DNA of 49,645 nucleotides, from the NCBI GenBank assembly GCA_024742395.1, contig JANSYO010000030.1, positions 1-49,645 of the forward strand, read 5' to 3'. Both the position numbers and the translations under genes were made by a program. Under the pieces are notes generated by a model that had not been told where the DNA came from, made no database searches, and saw nothing but the letters and a program-made list of their open reading frames with translations. Below, piece by piece: positions 24,389 through 33,478 of the stretch; the stretch's first letter is position 1, and every line of letters begins with the position of its first letter. The stretch comes from Cytophagales bacterium. Its GTDB lineage: Bacteria > Bacteroidota > Bacteroidia > Cytophagales > Spirosomataceae.

Positions 24389-25438
24389 TCACTTTTTATT
24401 TAGTCCGTAATGATCCCTGACACTTATCCAATCACCGTTTTCATCAATATAATCTGTAAAATACATGATAAAAATAGGCACTTTTTCTTTTAAAGAAATA
24501 GTTTTAGGTGTTTGATTTATCAGACATTCATTCATTAGGTTCTCATCTATGTCGGTAACGGGATCTAATAATTGTGCAAGTTCAAGGGGCTTTTGTAACC
24601 GAATACAACCATGACTGAAAAATCTGTTTTCTTTGTTAAAAAGTGATTGGCTTCTTTCGGTATGTGGAGTATCATGCATGTAGACAGAGAATGGGTTTTC
24701 AATATTGATTTTAAGTAATCCCAGTGAGTTGTCGCAACCGGTTCCTTGTCTGAAGGTATATTGAAAATTACTGGCATCCATAGATTGCCATTCTATGGAG
24801 GCAGGGTCAATTATTTTATAGTTTTTGTCAAGTACAACAAAACTATTTCTGGCAAGATAGCCAATATCCTTTTTGACAGCAGGCAGAATTTCATTGATAG
24901 CTATATTTCTAGTGGCTGTCCAGTATGGGTAAACCACCAGGGCATCGGCATATGTAGCCATAGTGGGAGTTTTATTCTTAGTAGTGCCTACGATAACATT
25001 CATTCTTAAAACAGGCAAATTGTCCTGGTAGTATATGAGTTCGTTATTGGCGATATTGATTAATACAAAACGCTGATGTTCAAATCTCTGTACCCATCTA
25101 AAAAAATTTTGGTATTCCTCCAGTCTTTTGTATTCAGGGTGAAATCCATATTTTTTACTTAAGGTAAATTCCAAAAAATCAGGTTCCAGAAAATTGAGAA
25201 GCATTTCAGGTTTACTTGACTTTTGGGCATTAAAAAGCCAATTGTTAACTAACGTGGAGTCAATATTTACTTTTACTTTTTTATAGCTGAGGTTTTTTGG
25301 GGCTTTTCCATATTTTACTTCAAAGGCCAATTCTTTTAGCCTTGAATTTCTTTGCTCCTCTAAACGGTCAATGGACTGCCCATAAGTGGCATGCATACCT
25401 GCCAGAAGTAATGATGTAAGGACAAATAGTTTTATCAT
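24389..25438 (-). CDS. L,D-transpeptidase (YkuD domain)
   Basis: 349-aa exported cell-wall enzyme with a signal peptide (MIKLFVLTSLLLAGMHATYG). The YkuD domain occupies residues ~125-320 and shows the active-site signature His255 in SVYMHDTPH and Ser275-His-Gly-Cys278-Ile-Arg in FFSHGCIRL; Cys278 is the predicted nucleophile. Such enzymes form 3-3 cross-links or attach proteins to peptidoglycan. The N-terminal ~100 residues are helical and of unknown role; the protein is shorter than E. coli YcbB and lacks a recognisable peptidoglycan-binding domain. It precedes ccoI on the same strand and is divergent from the TSUP permease gene, sharing with it an FNR-like palindrome. Confidence 0.9.
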   Translation of the reverse strand: MIKLFVLTSLLLAGMHATYGQSIDRLEEQRNSRLKELAFEVKYGKAPKNLSYKKVKVNIDSTLVNNWLFNAQKSSKPEMLLNFLEPDFLEFTLSKKYGFHPEYKRLEEYQNFFRWVQRFEHQRFVLINIANNELIYYQDNLPVLRMNVIVGTTKNKTPTMATYADALVVYPYWTATRNIAINEILPAVKKDIGYLARNSFVVLDKNYKIIDPASIEWQSMDASNFQYTFRQGTGCDNSLGLLKINIENPFSVYMHDTPHTERSQSLFNKENRFFSHGCIRLQKPLELAQLLDPVTDIDENLMNECLINQTPKTISLKEKVPIFIMYFTDYIDENGDWISVRDHYGLNKK

Positions 25439-25475
25439 TTAAGTCAAAGGTCAACTTAACAGTCATCAAACTTTA

Positions 25476-25487
25476 TGATATTTATCA
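25476..25487. promoter_or_regulatory. FNR/CRP-like palindrome in the divergent L,D-transpeptidase/TSUP region
   Basis: TGAT-ATTT-ATCA matches the core TGAT-N4-ATCA of an FNR/CRP-type box. It lies about 40 bp from both start codons. It resembles the palindrome before ccoNO (TGAT-TAAA-ATCA). A palindrome of this size may occur once or twice by chance in a window of this length, so confidence is limited. Confidence 0.4.
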
Positions 25488-25522
25488 GGAAATGCACTAA
25501 TTATAATCTGGAGCTTTGAACC

Positions 25523-26251
25523 ATGATATTTCAAGAACTGCTTTTTTATTTTCTTACGTTGTTGGCTGAAATCATTGGAACGGTGGGAGGCTTTGGCTCC
25601 TCGGTTTTCTTTGTACCAATGGCCAGCTTCTTCTATGATTTTCAGGCAGTGCTGGGACTGACAGCCTTTTATCATTTGTTTAGCAATATTTCAAAAATTC
25701 TCTTATTCTTTAAAGGAATTGACAAAAGGATCTTCTTTTCTATTGGTATCCCCAGTATCATAATGGTGATCATCGGAGCTTACTTTTCTAAGTTTTTAGT
25801 AGGTGATATTGGAAGCTTGGTACTGGGTATTTTTCTGTTTTTGTTTGCAGCTTTTCTTCTAATAAAACCTGATTTCGTCTTGGCTCAAACGGCCTCAAAT
25901 TCTATTATCGGAGGTGGCCTTTCAGGACTTACCGCTGGATTACTTGGAACTGGCGGAGCCATTCGAGGCTTAACTTTAGCTTCTTTTGATGTCCCTAAGG
26001 CAACATTTTTAGCCACTTCAGCTTTGATTGACTTCGGCGTAGATTCAAGTAGATTTGTGGTTTATTTTAGCCAGGATTACATCACAAAAGATATGCTTTT
26101 TAAAGCTCCAATGCTGTTGGGTATTTCTTTAATTGGTACATGGATTGGCAAAAAGTTGCTTGAACGTATTTCTCAGGAAAACTTCAGAAAAATAGCCCTC
26201 TGGCTTATATTGATGATTGGTATTACGGCAATTATCAAGTACTTCTTATAA
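25523..26251 (+). CDS. TSUP family (TauE/SafE) transmembrane permease
   Basis: 242-aa inner-membrane protein with seven or eight hydrophobic helices and the internal two-fold repeat of the TSUP superfamily: the first half contains IGTVGGFGSSVFFVPMASFF and the second half SGLTAGLLGTGGAIRGLTLA. TSUP proteins export sulfite, sulfoacetate or related sulfur compounds, but many have other substrates. No sulfur-metabolism gene is adjacent. It is divergent from the L,D-transpeptidase gene and convergent with the response regulator, with only 7 bp between the stops. This is a different branch from the SafE-like protein of the cco locus. Confidence 0.88.
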   Translation: MIFQELLFYFLTLLAEIIGTVGGFGSSVFFVPMASFFYDFQAVLGLTAFYHLFSNISKILLFFKGIDKRIFFSIGIPSIIMVIIGAYFSKFLVGDIGSLVLGIFLFLFAAFLLIKPDFVLAQTASNSIIGGGLSGLTAGLLGTGGAIRGLTLASFDVPKATFLATSALIDFGVDSSRFVVYFSQDYITKDMLFKAPMLLGISLIGTWIGKKLLERISQENFRKIALWLILMIGITAIIKYFL

Positions 26252-26258
26252 CACAGCT

Positions 26259-26678
26259 TCATACAAATTCTTGCAAATTAGGGAAGTGCTTTTTAAGTAT
26301 TTTTGCCAGCTTAATTGGAGTTAAGGGTTTATTTTCAAAGCCATCTACGAGCTCAAGACTTTTGGACTTCTCTTTATCATCAGGGTTTTGAGAAGTGCTT
26401 AAGATAATCAGTTTACTGGCAGGTTTTTCTTTACTAAATAGCGTTTTGTACTTTTCCACAAATTGCCAACCATTCATTATGGGCATATTAATATCAATAA
26501 GAATCATCTCAGGAAACCGGTCTATTCGTATTTTATTGAGCAAGTCTATGGCTTCTTTACCATTTACCGTAATATGTGTAAATTCTGCACAGCCTAATCT
26601 TTCTATTGCCTTTTTATTGATGAAATTGGTGGCAGGATCGTCGTCGATAAGTAATATATGAGTTAGCTTTTTCTTCAT
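26259..26678 (-). CDS. Single-domain response regulator
   Basis: 139 aa consisting of one receiver domain. The acidic pocket is LLIDDDPATN, the phospho-acceptor Asp lies in LIDINMPIMNG, the Thr/Ser switch in LIILSTSQ, and the Lys in FENKPLT. No output domain follows. In Bacteroidota such Rcp1-type regulators pass phosphate or bind partner proteins. It is 9 bp downstream of the hybrid-looking PAS sensor kinase, making a clear two-gene operon, so that kinase is the probable partner. Confidence 0.92.
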   Translation of the reverse strand: MKKKLTHILLIDDDPATNFINKKAIERLGCAEFTHITVNGKEAIDLLNKIRIDRFPEMILIDINMPIMNGWQFVEKYKTLFSKEKPASKLIILSTSQNPDDKEKSKSLELVDGFENKPLTPIKLAKILKKHFPNLQEFV

Positions 26679-26687
26679 TTTTAGTGC

Positions 26688-28628
26688 CTAATGTAAAAAT
26701 GCCGGAATAGTAAAAAAGAAGGTACTTCCTTTGCCTAATTCAGATGTGACCCAGATTTCACCACCATGTAACTGGACTATTTTCTCACAATGGGCCAAAC
26801 CTATCCCCGTTCCTTCATATTCATCGCGGTTATGCAATTGCCTGAAAAGAGCAAAGGTTTCCTGCTGCTGATCGTCAGAGATGCCAATTCCGTTATCGGA
26901 AATTGAAAAAAGCCAGTTTTCATCTTTTCTTTGGGCTGAGATTTTGATTACAGGAGGCACATCCTCTTTTCTAAATTTAATTGCATTGCCTATGAGGTTC
27001 TGAAAAAGCTGTCTCAGTTCCAATTTGTAAGCATGTACTTCTGGAAGCTCATCAAAAGTGATGCTGGCCTTACTTTCATTAATGGCATACAGCAAATCAA
27101 CTTTTACCTCATCTATCAGGTCTTCACAATTTACATAAGATATAGTTCTGTTTCTTCCTAATCTGGAGTAAACCAATAAGCCATTAATCAATTGACTCAT
27201 TCTGGATGTAGCAGATTTCATGTAATGGAAGTATTCCCTTGTATCTTTCGAAAGGGTTCCTTTGTTCTCATCTTCTATAATTTCAATAATACTCTCTATA
27301 CTATTAAGAGGTTCTTGCAAATCATGAGATGCTATATAAGAGAACTGCTCTACTTCTTTATTTCTTTTGACAAGATTGTCATGCTGTTTGGCTAAGATTT
27401 TGAAATTCGTAATATCTTGTCTTATGGCCAGGTATTTAAAAACTTCGTTTTGTTCATTTCTAAACGGAATGATAGAAGTATGTACCCAATAGAATTTACC
27501 GTCTTTGGTTTTGTTTTTTATTCCACCCACCCAGATTTTTCCTGCAGAAATAGTATCCCACATTTTTTCGTAGAATTCCTCTGTATGGTAACCTGACCTC
27601 AAGCTTTCATGAGTTCTTCCTATTATTTCTTCTCTATTGAAACCCGAGGTTTGGCAAAACTTATCATTTGCATAGGTTATGACCCCATTTTTATCAGAAA
27701 CATCTATGAGAGATGACTGATCAAGTGCGTACTTAAACTGCTCTAATTCATTTACTGATGCCTTTAGAGCTGTTTCTATGTTTACCTTGAACTGATAATG
27801 ATTGTTTAGTTTCTGAGCAACCCACGAAGTATATGCCAGGCTAATGGCACAAAATACTACTGTGTAAATGCTTAAACCTAAGCCAATACTTATTTCCTGA
27901 CTCTTAATCAAATATAAAGTACCAATACTTAGGAGAATAGGAAGAATAAACTGGTAAGGCAAGATAGACTTAAGAAGTTTGGTACCGTAGTAGTCTTTAA
28001 ATTTCATTTTACCTAACAAACCGTAGTCTGCAACCATAAAAGCAAGTCCCGTAGATAATAAAATAAATAGTATTGAAGTATGAATGGCCATTGTACTGAA
28101 GAAATTGGACTTTTCTTCAGATGGAATCATTAGGATATAACCAATAATGGAGGTCAAAGCTAAGAATGCTGTAGCCGTTAATATTATTGAACTGACTTTA
28201 TGAAGTGTTTTTTTATCGGTCTCTATAAAAGCAGCTGAAATTGAGATAAGCATAAAGCTTAGAGCAGTAGCCGGAGACATTCGGCCCGGACTTTTTTTCG
28301 ATATATTGTCCTGGATGAATAAGTGATCAACGCCTATTGGGCTGTCAATAATATACTGTATCAAGGTTAAACCACTAATCAGAAAAATAGAGCTTATGAT
28401 TAGAATTTTTAGAATGAACCATTGCCTCTTAGCAATGACTAAATATAAAGCACCTAAAAAGAAACAAAGTGCCGTATTGAATTTCATTGTTGGTGCAGAA
28501 GGGCGTAATTCCAGAAGGGGGAGATGTTTATTAATCCACCCATACATTACAATTGAACTTACAAGAAAGGTGATCTGCCCAATTCTCTTTACAAGATTGT
28601 TCGGCATTAGATAGGAAGCGTTTGTCAT
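26688..28628 (-). CDS. Membrane PAS-domain sensor histidine kinase
   Basis: 646 aa. The first ~275 residues hold about eight membrane helices of unknown sensory type. A PAS domain with its PAC motif follows at about 295-410 (GVITYANDKFCQTSGFNREE; KDGKFYWVHTSIIPF). The HisKA domain has the phospho-acceptor His in FSYIASHDLQEPLNSIES, and the HATPase domain has GNAIKF, DNGIGI and GTGIGLAHC. It phosphorylates itself and presumably the single-domain regulator encoded 9 bp downstream. The ASHDLQEPL form of the H-box is common in phytochrome-like and Bacteroidota kinases. The signal is unknown. Confidence 0.93.
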   Translation of the reverse strand: MTNASYLMPNNLVKRIGQITFLVSSIVMYGWINKHLPLLELRPSAPTMKFNTALCFFLGALYLVIAKRQWFILKILIISSIFLISGLTLIQYIIDSPIGVDHLFIQDNISKKSPGRMSPATALSFMLISISAAFIETDKKTLHKVSSIILTATAFLALTSIIGYILMIPSEEKSNFFSTMAIHTSILFILLSTGLAFMVADYGLLGKMKFKDYYGTKLLKSILPYQFILPILLSIGTLYLIKSQEISIGLGLSIYTVVFCAISLAYTSWVAQKLNNHYQFKVNIETALKASVNELEQFKYALDQSSLIDVSDKNGVITYANDKFCQTSGFNREEIIGRTHESLRSGYHTEEFYEKMWDTISAGKIWVGGIKNKTKDGKFYWVHTSIIPFRNEQNEVFKYLAIRQDITNFKILAKQHDNLVKRNKEVEQFSYIASHDLQEPLNSIESIIEIIEDENKGTLSKDTREYFHYMKSATSRMSQLINGLLVYSRLGRNRTISYVNCEDLIDEVKVDLLYAINESKASITFDELPEVHAYKLELRQLFQNLIGNAIKFRKEDVPPVIKISAQRKDENWLFSISDNGIGISDDQQQETFALFRQLHNRDEYEGTGIGLAHCEKIVQLHGGEIWVTSELGKGSTFFFTIPAFLH

Positions 28629-28676
28629 TTGTTTTAGTCGTTATAAGCTGATTTTTTTCAATCCCTCTTCTGATAG

Positions 28677-28697
28677 TCCTCTTGATATAAAAGAGGA
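28677..28697. repeat. Small hairpin in the 217-bp gap after the glycan operon
   Basis: 7-bp inverted repeat TCCTCTT (28677-28683) and AAGAGGA (28691-28697) with a 7-nt loop. It lies between the kinase start and the end of the glycan operon and has no T-run. It may be a weak terminator of that operon; the rest of the gap shows nothing recognisable. Confidence 0.3.
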
Positions 28698-28845
28698 TGA
28701 GTAGAGTTAAAATAATCAGTGAAGTGTGTTTTCGTCTCTGGCAATATTACGCCAAAAACTATGCAGAATATGACAAGAATCATATAACTTGCCTTTTTAA
28801 TGACATTTGTCAATATCTAACTTGGTAAATACCAAAAATGACTAA

Positions 28846-29034
28846 TCAGGTTAATTGAAACCTTCTACGAATAGGGTTAATGAGAAACTTTTTTTGAGCG
28901 GTAAAGCTGTCAGGATGTATGCTCAGGAAAAGTTTTTGCCAGTCTGCAAAGAGCTTAGGCTCTGCTTTTTGAAAGGCTGTTATATCAATTTTTTTGGATT
29001 CAAGATACTCCTCAAAACTCATATTAATATCCAT
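28846..29034 (-). CDS. Small conserved protein at the end of a glycan operon
   Basis: 62-aa soluble protein, MDINMSFEEYLESKKIDITA..., ending in ...AQKKFLINPIRRRFQLT. I recognise the pattern FxxYLxSKKID...EPxL..W...F...HPxSFTAQKxFLINxIRR as recurring in short Bacteroidota proteins, so this is probably a real gene, but it has no known function. It overlaps the 3' end of the acyltransferase gene by 11 bp and reads in the same direction, which supports translation. No membrane helix or signal is visible. Confidence 0.7.
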   Translation of the reverse strand: MDINMSFEEYLESKKIDITAFQKAEPKLFADWQKLFLSIHPDSFTAQKKFLINPIRRRFQLT

Positions 29035-30124
29035 ACCTGTTCTTTAATTTATTAATAGGCTTTTCAAATACATACCAAGATATAGAAGCTAATGCAATAA
29101 CCAAAAGGTAAAGAACAACAATGCGTGTAGTCAATGAAGAAATCAGTACATAATGTGAAGAACTCATTTTGTCAATTAGTTTAACTACAGGGCTCCAGCT
29201 TATTTTGTGATATTCGTTATACAGGAAATTATGAAAAATATAAATCCCGTAACTGATTTTGCCAATGTAAACCAGTGGATTCAGTTCGAAAAAGCTTTTG
29301 AAGGAATTTCTACCTGAGGCCACAAGAAAGCCTAAAATACTCAGAGACAATAGGGACTCCGCTAATCTGAGAAAAATTATGGCAACATAATTATGACCAC
29401 CACCTATTTGTTTTAACCAGTAAACGGATAAGAAGTACAAAACCGTGCCCAAAATAGGGCTTAATGGCTTAGACAGCATTTGTAATGCCTTTTCTTTTTT
29501 AAAATACACCCAATACGCCAATAGGCCACCGATGCCAAATGCGTCTAAACAGGTAGGCATAAGTACATACGGCTTGATCCAGCTGCTGCCATCAAAAAAG
29601 AAATAGGTTCTGAGTGCCACAGCAAAGATGACAAGAAAAAGAAGAGCCTTACTAATTCTTTTTAATGGAAGAAAAAGAATAACAAAGGGGAAGAATAGGT
29701 AAAATTGCTCTTCTACAGCCAGTGACCAAAGGTGGTCAACAGAACCAAACCAGGTTTCGTGAATTGCAAAATAATTATTAGTCATGTAGGTTGCCAGCCA
29801 TACTATTTTGTCTCTAACCGGAGGAACATTGAGAATAAATAATACGGCCAAAGTCAAATAGTAAAGAGGGAATATTCGAATGGTTCTTCTGATGTAAAAT
29901 TGCTTTAATGAAAACCCATGACCTCTTTTAAGGCCTAAGTCTTTTTCTTTGGCACTCAATAAAATGCGTGTAATTAAGAAGCCGCTCAAAACAAAAAACA
30001 TGCAGACACCCAAATAGGAGGCAGGAAACCCTAACCTATCACCAGACCAATGATCTGCTAACACTAAAGTGACAGCTAAAAAACGAATGCCGTCCAAAGA
30101 TTTTATGTAATTAGTTTTGTTCAA
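29024..30124 (-). CDS. Acyltransferase family 3 (OafA/YrhL-type)
   Basis: 366 aa (TTG start) of a polytopic acyltransferase-3 enzyme that transfers acyl groups to sugars in surface glycans. The N-terminal YIKSLDGIRFLAVTLVLADHW carries the conserved His of the family, and further blocks are FFVLSGFLITRILL, FYIRRTIRIFPLYYLTL and the WSLAVEEQFYLFFPF segment. About ten helices are present. The frame extends upstream to 30193, but that would overlap the previous gene by 65 bp. A TTG at 30124, four bases after the upstream stop, leads straight into MNKTNYIKSLDGIRFL and is the better start. It is the third gene of the glycan operon. Confidence 0.9.
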   Translation of the reverse strand: MNKTNYIKSLDGIRFLAVTLVLADHWSGDRLGFPASYLGVCMFFVLSGFLITRILLSAKEKDLGLKRGHGFSLKQFYIRRTIRIFPLYYLTLAVLFILNVPPVRDKIVWLATYMTNNYFAIHETWFGSVDHLWSLAVEEQFYLFFPFVILFLPLKRISKALLFLVIFAVALRTYFFFDGSSWIKPYVLMPTCLDAFGIGGLLAYWVYFKKEKALQMLSKPLSPILGTVLYFLSVYWLKQIGGGHNYVAIIFLRLAESLLSLSILGFLVASGRNSFKSFFELNPLVYIGKISYGIYIFHNFLYNEYHKISWSPVVKLIDKMSSSHYVLISSLTTRIVVLYLLVIALASISWYVFEKPINKLKNRYGY

Positions 30125-30128
30125 ATGT

Positions 30129-31691
30129 TTACCAGTTTTTGGGAGCCTCGGTGTATTTGATACCGTCAATTCGAATAACTTTCTTAGAATCAAAAAGCTG
30201 TGCTTTAGAGCCGTTAACTTCCAACATATAAATTTCGTATATATCAGTGGGGAAATTCAATAAATTCAAACTGGCAATGGAATAGCCTGTTTGTCTAACA
30301 ACTGAATGCTCTTTTCTGAATGGAGTCAATTCCCGGTGGTTTGGGCCTACCACGAGTACATAATTTTCTGCTTGCAAATTCAATTCATTTTCATAAAACA
30401 ATACAGCTTTTTCTGACAATGAGATACTGTCAATTTTGGCTATATCTTCTACCGCATTTAAATCGGCTATCAAGCTATCAAACGGAAGAGCGGCCGGTTG
30501 ATAACTCTCATACTTTCCTCCTTTTTGTTTCAAATTAAACAGGTCTGCTGTTCTTTCTGTAGAGGTGTTTTGAAAGTCGTCAATAAAACTAAACTGGGCA
30601 TTAGCAAATAGAATAAAGGATACTCCAAGAATTAAAAAATCAACTTTTCTCCAATTCTCTAATTGTTCTTTATAACTAAAAAGGAGACTAGTCCCCAATA
30701 ATAAAAAACTATAAATCTTGTATTTGCTGGTGAGTAAAACCGCTCTTTCATAATCATTTCGGCTGATAGAAATCAATACCATGGTACCAATGAAAAAACC
30801 AACATAGGCTATATACACCAGGAGTTTTTGATTATTTCCTTTTTTAAAGAGAAGCTTAAAAAAGACTCTGATGGCATAGAGTATGTTCAGCAGACCCAAA
30901 ACCTGTGGTATTTTGATGGGTAGATTGAAATTTAAAAAAGGAGTGGAGAATGAGCCGGCAACAGCGAATAAGTTCAGGAAAAAGTCTTCAATATGTGGCC
31001 TTTGATTCATACCAAAGGTTTTAAAACCTATAAAATAAAGAATCAGGAAAAGAGAATGAATGAGTAACCAATACCACATCTTCTTGCCTTCTCCGGCAAA
31101 CAAGAGGATTATCAAACCCAGAGGTGCCACCAGAACACCATTTCCCGATGTAAAAAGGGAAATTAGAGAAATGAAAACTGCCAGAGAAAAGTAGAAATAT
31201 TGGTGTTTCTCAGAAGATAGTCCAAAGATTAGTATCAACAGACTTATTAGAGAAAAAGCGATCACCCAGTGGTTCTGTACTGAAGCCATGGCCCAAAGGC
31301 TGTTTTCTACTGTAGAACCATTGAAAATAAACAAAGCAAGACAAATGAGAGGGACCCAAAACAAGTTAAATCGTTCCTTAAGATAAATGAAACTTGCCAT
31401 GACGAATAGCAAAGCTGCTTGCCCAAGATACATCATGAATTTAAAGTCGAGATGACCAAGAAGGAGATTTGTTTTTAAGGCTGCAATTCGCGTTGTCGCT
31501 ATTCTATGCTCATTGTGAAAACTAAATATGCTTCCGAAAGAAGACAGTTTAAATTGATCTACAAATACTCTGATTGCGTGATCATCCCAATGGGGCACAT
31601 TCACACCGTAACGGAAAACAAACCAAAAAGAGCCCAAAGCCAAAAGGCATAAGAAACTGTAGATGATAATATTTTGAACCTTTTCTGTCAT
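30129..31691 (-). CDS. Polytopic membrane protein, possible GT-C-type glycosyltransferase
   Basis: 520 aa with about ten membrane helices and a soluble C-terminal ~120 residues. After the first helix comes VNVPHWDDHAIRVF; an acidic pair in this first external loop is the catalytic hallmark of GT-C glycosyltransferases, which use lipid-linked sugars. The remainder is not similar to a family I know. It starts at ATG 31691, directly after the TAA of the GT39-like gene (TAAATG), and is followed by the acyltransferase, so it belongs to the same operon. A role in surface-glycan synthesis is inferred from context and the acidic loop. Confidence 0.75.
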   Translation of the reverse strand: MTEKVQNIIIYSFLCLLALGSFWFVFRYGVNVPHWDDHAIRVFVDQFKLSSFGSIFSFHNEHRIATTRIAALKTNLLLGHLDFKFMMYLGQAALLFVMASFIYLKERFNLFWVPLICLALFIFNGSTVENSLWAMASVQNHWVIAFSLISLLILIFGLSSEKHQYFYFSLAVFISLISLFTSGNGVLVAPLGLIILLFAGEGKKMWYWLLIHSLFLILYFIGFKTFGMNQRPHIEDFFLNLFAVAGSFSTPFLNFNLPIKIPQVLGLLNILYAIRVFFKLLFKKGNNQKLLVYIAYVGFFIGTMVLISISRNDYERAVLLTSKYKIYSFLLLGTSLLFSYKEQLENWRKVDFLILGVSFILFANAQFSFIDDFQNTSTERTADLFNLKQKGGKYESYQPAALPFDSLIADLNAVEDIAKIDSISLSEKAVLFYENELNLQAENYVLVVGPNHRELTPFRKEHSVVRQTGYSIASLNLLNFPTDIYEIYMLEVNGSKAQLFDSKKVIRIDGIKYTEAPKNW

Positions 31692-33428
31692 TTAATATCT
31701 GTATTTGGTGCCTTCAAAGTCGAAAAGCTCAATATGTTCATTGTTTGCTTTGATTAAAAATACTTTGTCAGGTTCATAGGGGTCTACTCTTTGAGGTATT
31801 TCCAGTTCTTTTGGAAGATAAAAATTTGTCATTTGAGCATCAATCACACTCATTATGGGTTCTCTAACATCATAAAGAATTTCATCTGAAGGATAAACAA
31901 TGGTATCACCTTCAGCAGCCATACTTACTATTTTTTCTGCTATAACCGGGTAGGGGTTGGCTTTTCGAGGCTCGGCATAATTTGAGAAATATCGCGGCTG
32001 TGTATCTTGATAGATGCTCTTAATCAAGAAACCAATTTGAATGGCCTGACCAATAATAGCGATATAAATCCATGCTTTCCAAGTAAGATTTTGTTTTAAG
32101 CTGTTCTTATAAAGCAGGGCTACGAATATCAAACAAAAAGAATAAGCAAACCCAGCATACCGAACCATCACTCTAAAAGTATTGCCATCTTGCAAGGCAT
32201 ACAATACCAAAAACAGTATAGGCAAAATTGATAAGGAACTGATAAAGAGAAAAGGCTTTCTCCGGCTTCCTTTTGTCTCTCGCCAGGCATATCTGAATGC
32301 AATGACTGAAATACCCAAATTAAGAATGAAAATAGGTAGAAATGGTTCTTGAAACTGTGTGAGTAGTAAGGAGAGAATAAAGAGTGTTGCAGCAGCAATA
32401 TGTTTAAATAGAGGTTTGATGTTAAGATTATAAACAGCTACCGCAGCCAAAAACATGGCAGAAGCCGCTAACCCAATTTTTTTACCGGTTATTTCCTGAT
32501 AAAAGCCATCAATATTGATAAACATAGCAGAGATCACATGCCGAATCTGTAGTGTTACGTTTGTAAAGGTGGTTTTTGACAAATATTCGTAAGGTGAAGA
32601 TTCCGCCATTTCATTATAAACCCTTACCGAATTGGCCACATATTCGAATATGTATTTGCCTCCGGGACATAAAATCCAGGCTAAAACTGTAACAGTAGGT
32701 ATCAGCATGGCAATAAAGAAACCAATAAAGGTGCTTTTGCTACCTCTATAAAGAAATAGATACAAGAAGTGGATAACAAAAAGTGTTATCGTAGAGAGGT
32801 GATTCATTTCGCATATTGCAGCTGAAATGCCATAAACTATAAGGCACAACCACCAATCTCGGCTTTTTGTGGCCTCCCGTAAATACTTCAGAAAAAAGTG
32901 GGTAGATAGGAGAGCAAAAAAGAATAATACGGCATAGTTTCTCGCTACTTGTGCATAGGAGATTAACATCGGAGAGAAAGTGGCCAATGTAGCAGCCACC
33001 AGTGCCAGCCCTTTATCTTCAAAATGTGTTTTAACAAAGGTGTATATTAATGGAATGATACCCAGTGAAAATAATAGAGGTAACATTCGTAATGAGGAGT
33101 CTGAAACGCCAAAGAGCAGAGTCCACCAGTGAAGGATATAAGTAAAAAAGGCACCGTTTCCAGTATCTACTCTGGCTATGGCATCATTGAAATCAGAGAG
33201 TTTCTTCTTTGACCAAAATTCCTTGGTAGTAAAATACTTTGAGTCCGGATTCCTGACAGAATCCTTCTGATTGTTCCCTTGATAACTTGTGAATTGACTG
33301 ACAAACAGGCTGTATTTCTCATCACCCGCCAGCCCAAATTTATCCAGACCATTAAACCGTAGCAAGAACCCGATAACAACCAATAGAAGGAGGAAGAAAC
33401 TATGATTGTTTTTGAGGTTTAGGGTCAT
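31692..33428 (-). CDS. GT39-like (PMT_2 superfamily) membrane glycosyltransferase
   Basis: 578-aa polytopic protein of the dolichol/undecaprenyl-phosphate-mannose transferase superfamily. The first helix is followed by GLDKFGLAGDEKYSL, in which the Asp-Glu pair corresponds to the catalytic acidic residues of GT39/ArnT enzymes. The helix-rich centre has LVAATLATFSPMLISYAQVAR, the usual hydrophobic-loop segment with the SPMxxxYAQxxR motif. The C-terminal ~90 residues are periplasmic. A promoter match (33470-33477) precedes it, so it probably leads the four-gene glycan operon. Donor and acceptor are unknown. Confidence 0.87.
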   Translation of the reverse strand: MTLNLKNNHSFFLLLLVVIGFLLRFNGLDKFGLAGDEKYSLFVSQFTSYQGNNQKDSVRNPDSKYFTTKEFWSKKKLSDFNDAIARVDTGNGAFFTYILHWWTLLFGVSDSSLRMLPLLFSLGIIPLIYTFVKTHFEDKGLALVAATLATFSPMLISYAQVARNYAVLFFFALLSTHFFLKYLREATKSRDWWLCLIVYGISAAICEMNHLSTITLFVIHFLYLFLYRGSKSTFIGFFIAMLIPTVTVLAWILCPGGKYIFEYVANSVRVYNEMAESSPYEYLSKTTFTNVTLQIRHVISAMFINIDGFYQEITGKKIGLAASAMFLAAVAVYNLNIKPLFKHIAAATLFILSLLLTQFQEPFLPIFILNLGISVIAFRYAWRETKGSRRKPFLFISSLSILPILFLVLYALQDGNTFRVMVRYAGFAYSFCLIFVALLYKNSLKQNLTWKAWIYIAIIGQAIQIGFLIKSIYQDTQPRYFSNYAEPRKANPYPVIAEKIVSMAAEGDTIVYPSDEILYDVREPIMSVIDAQMTNFYLPKELEIPQRVDPYEPDKVFLIKANNEHIELFDFEGTKYRY

Positions 33429-33469
33429 CTATTGAAATTCTCTTCTTGAACAAGGTTTTGAGTACATCG

Positions 33470-33477
33470 CAAAACTA
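33470..33477 (-). promoter_or_regulatory. -7 promoter element TAGTTTTG for the glycan operon
   Basis: Exact minus-strand TAnnTTTG match directly after the OmpA-family stop codon and 41 bp before the GT39-like ATG. No good -33 box is seen; the OmpA coding end occupies that position. Confidence 0.4.
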
Positions 33478-33478
33478 A

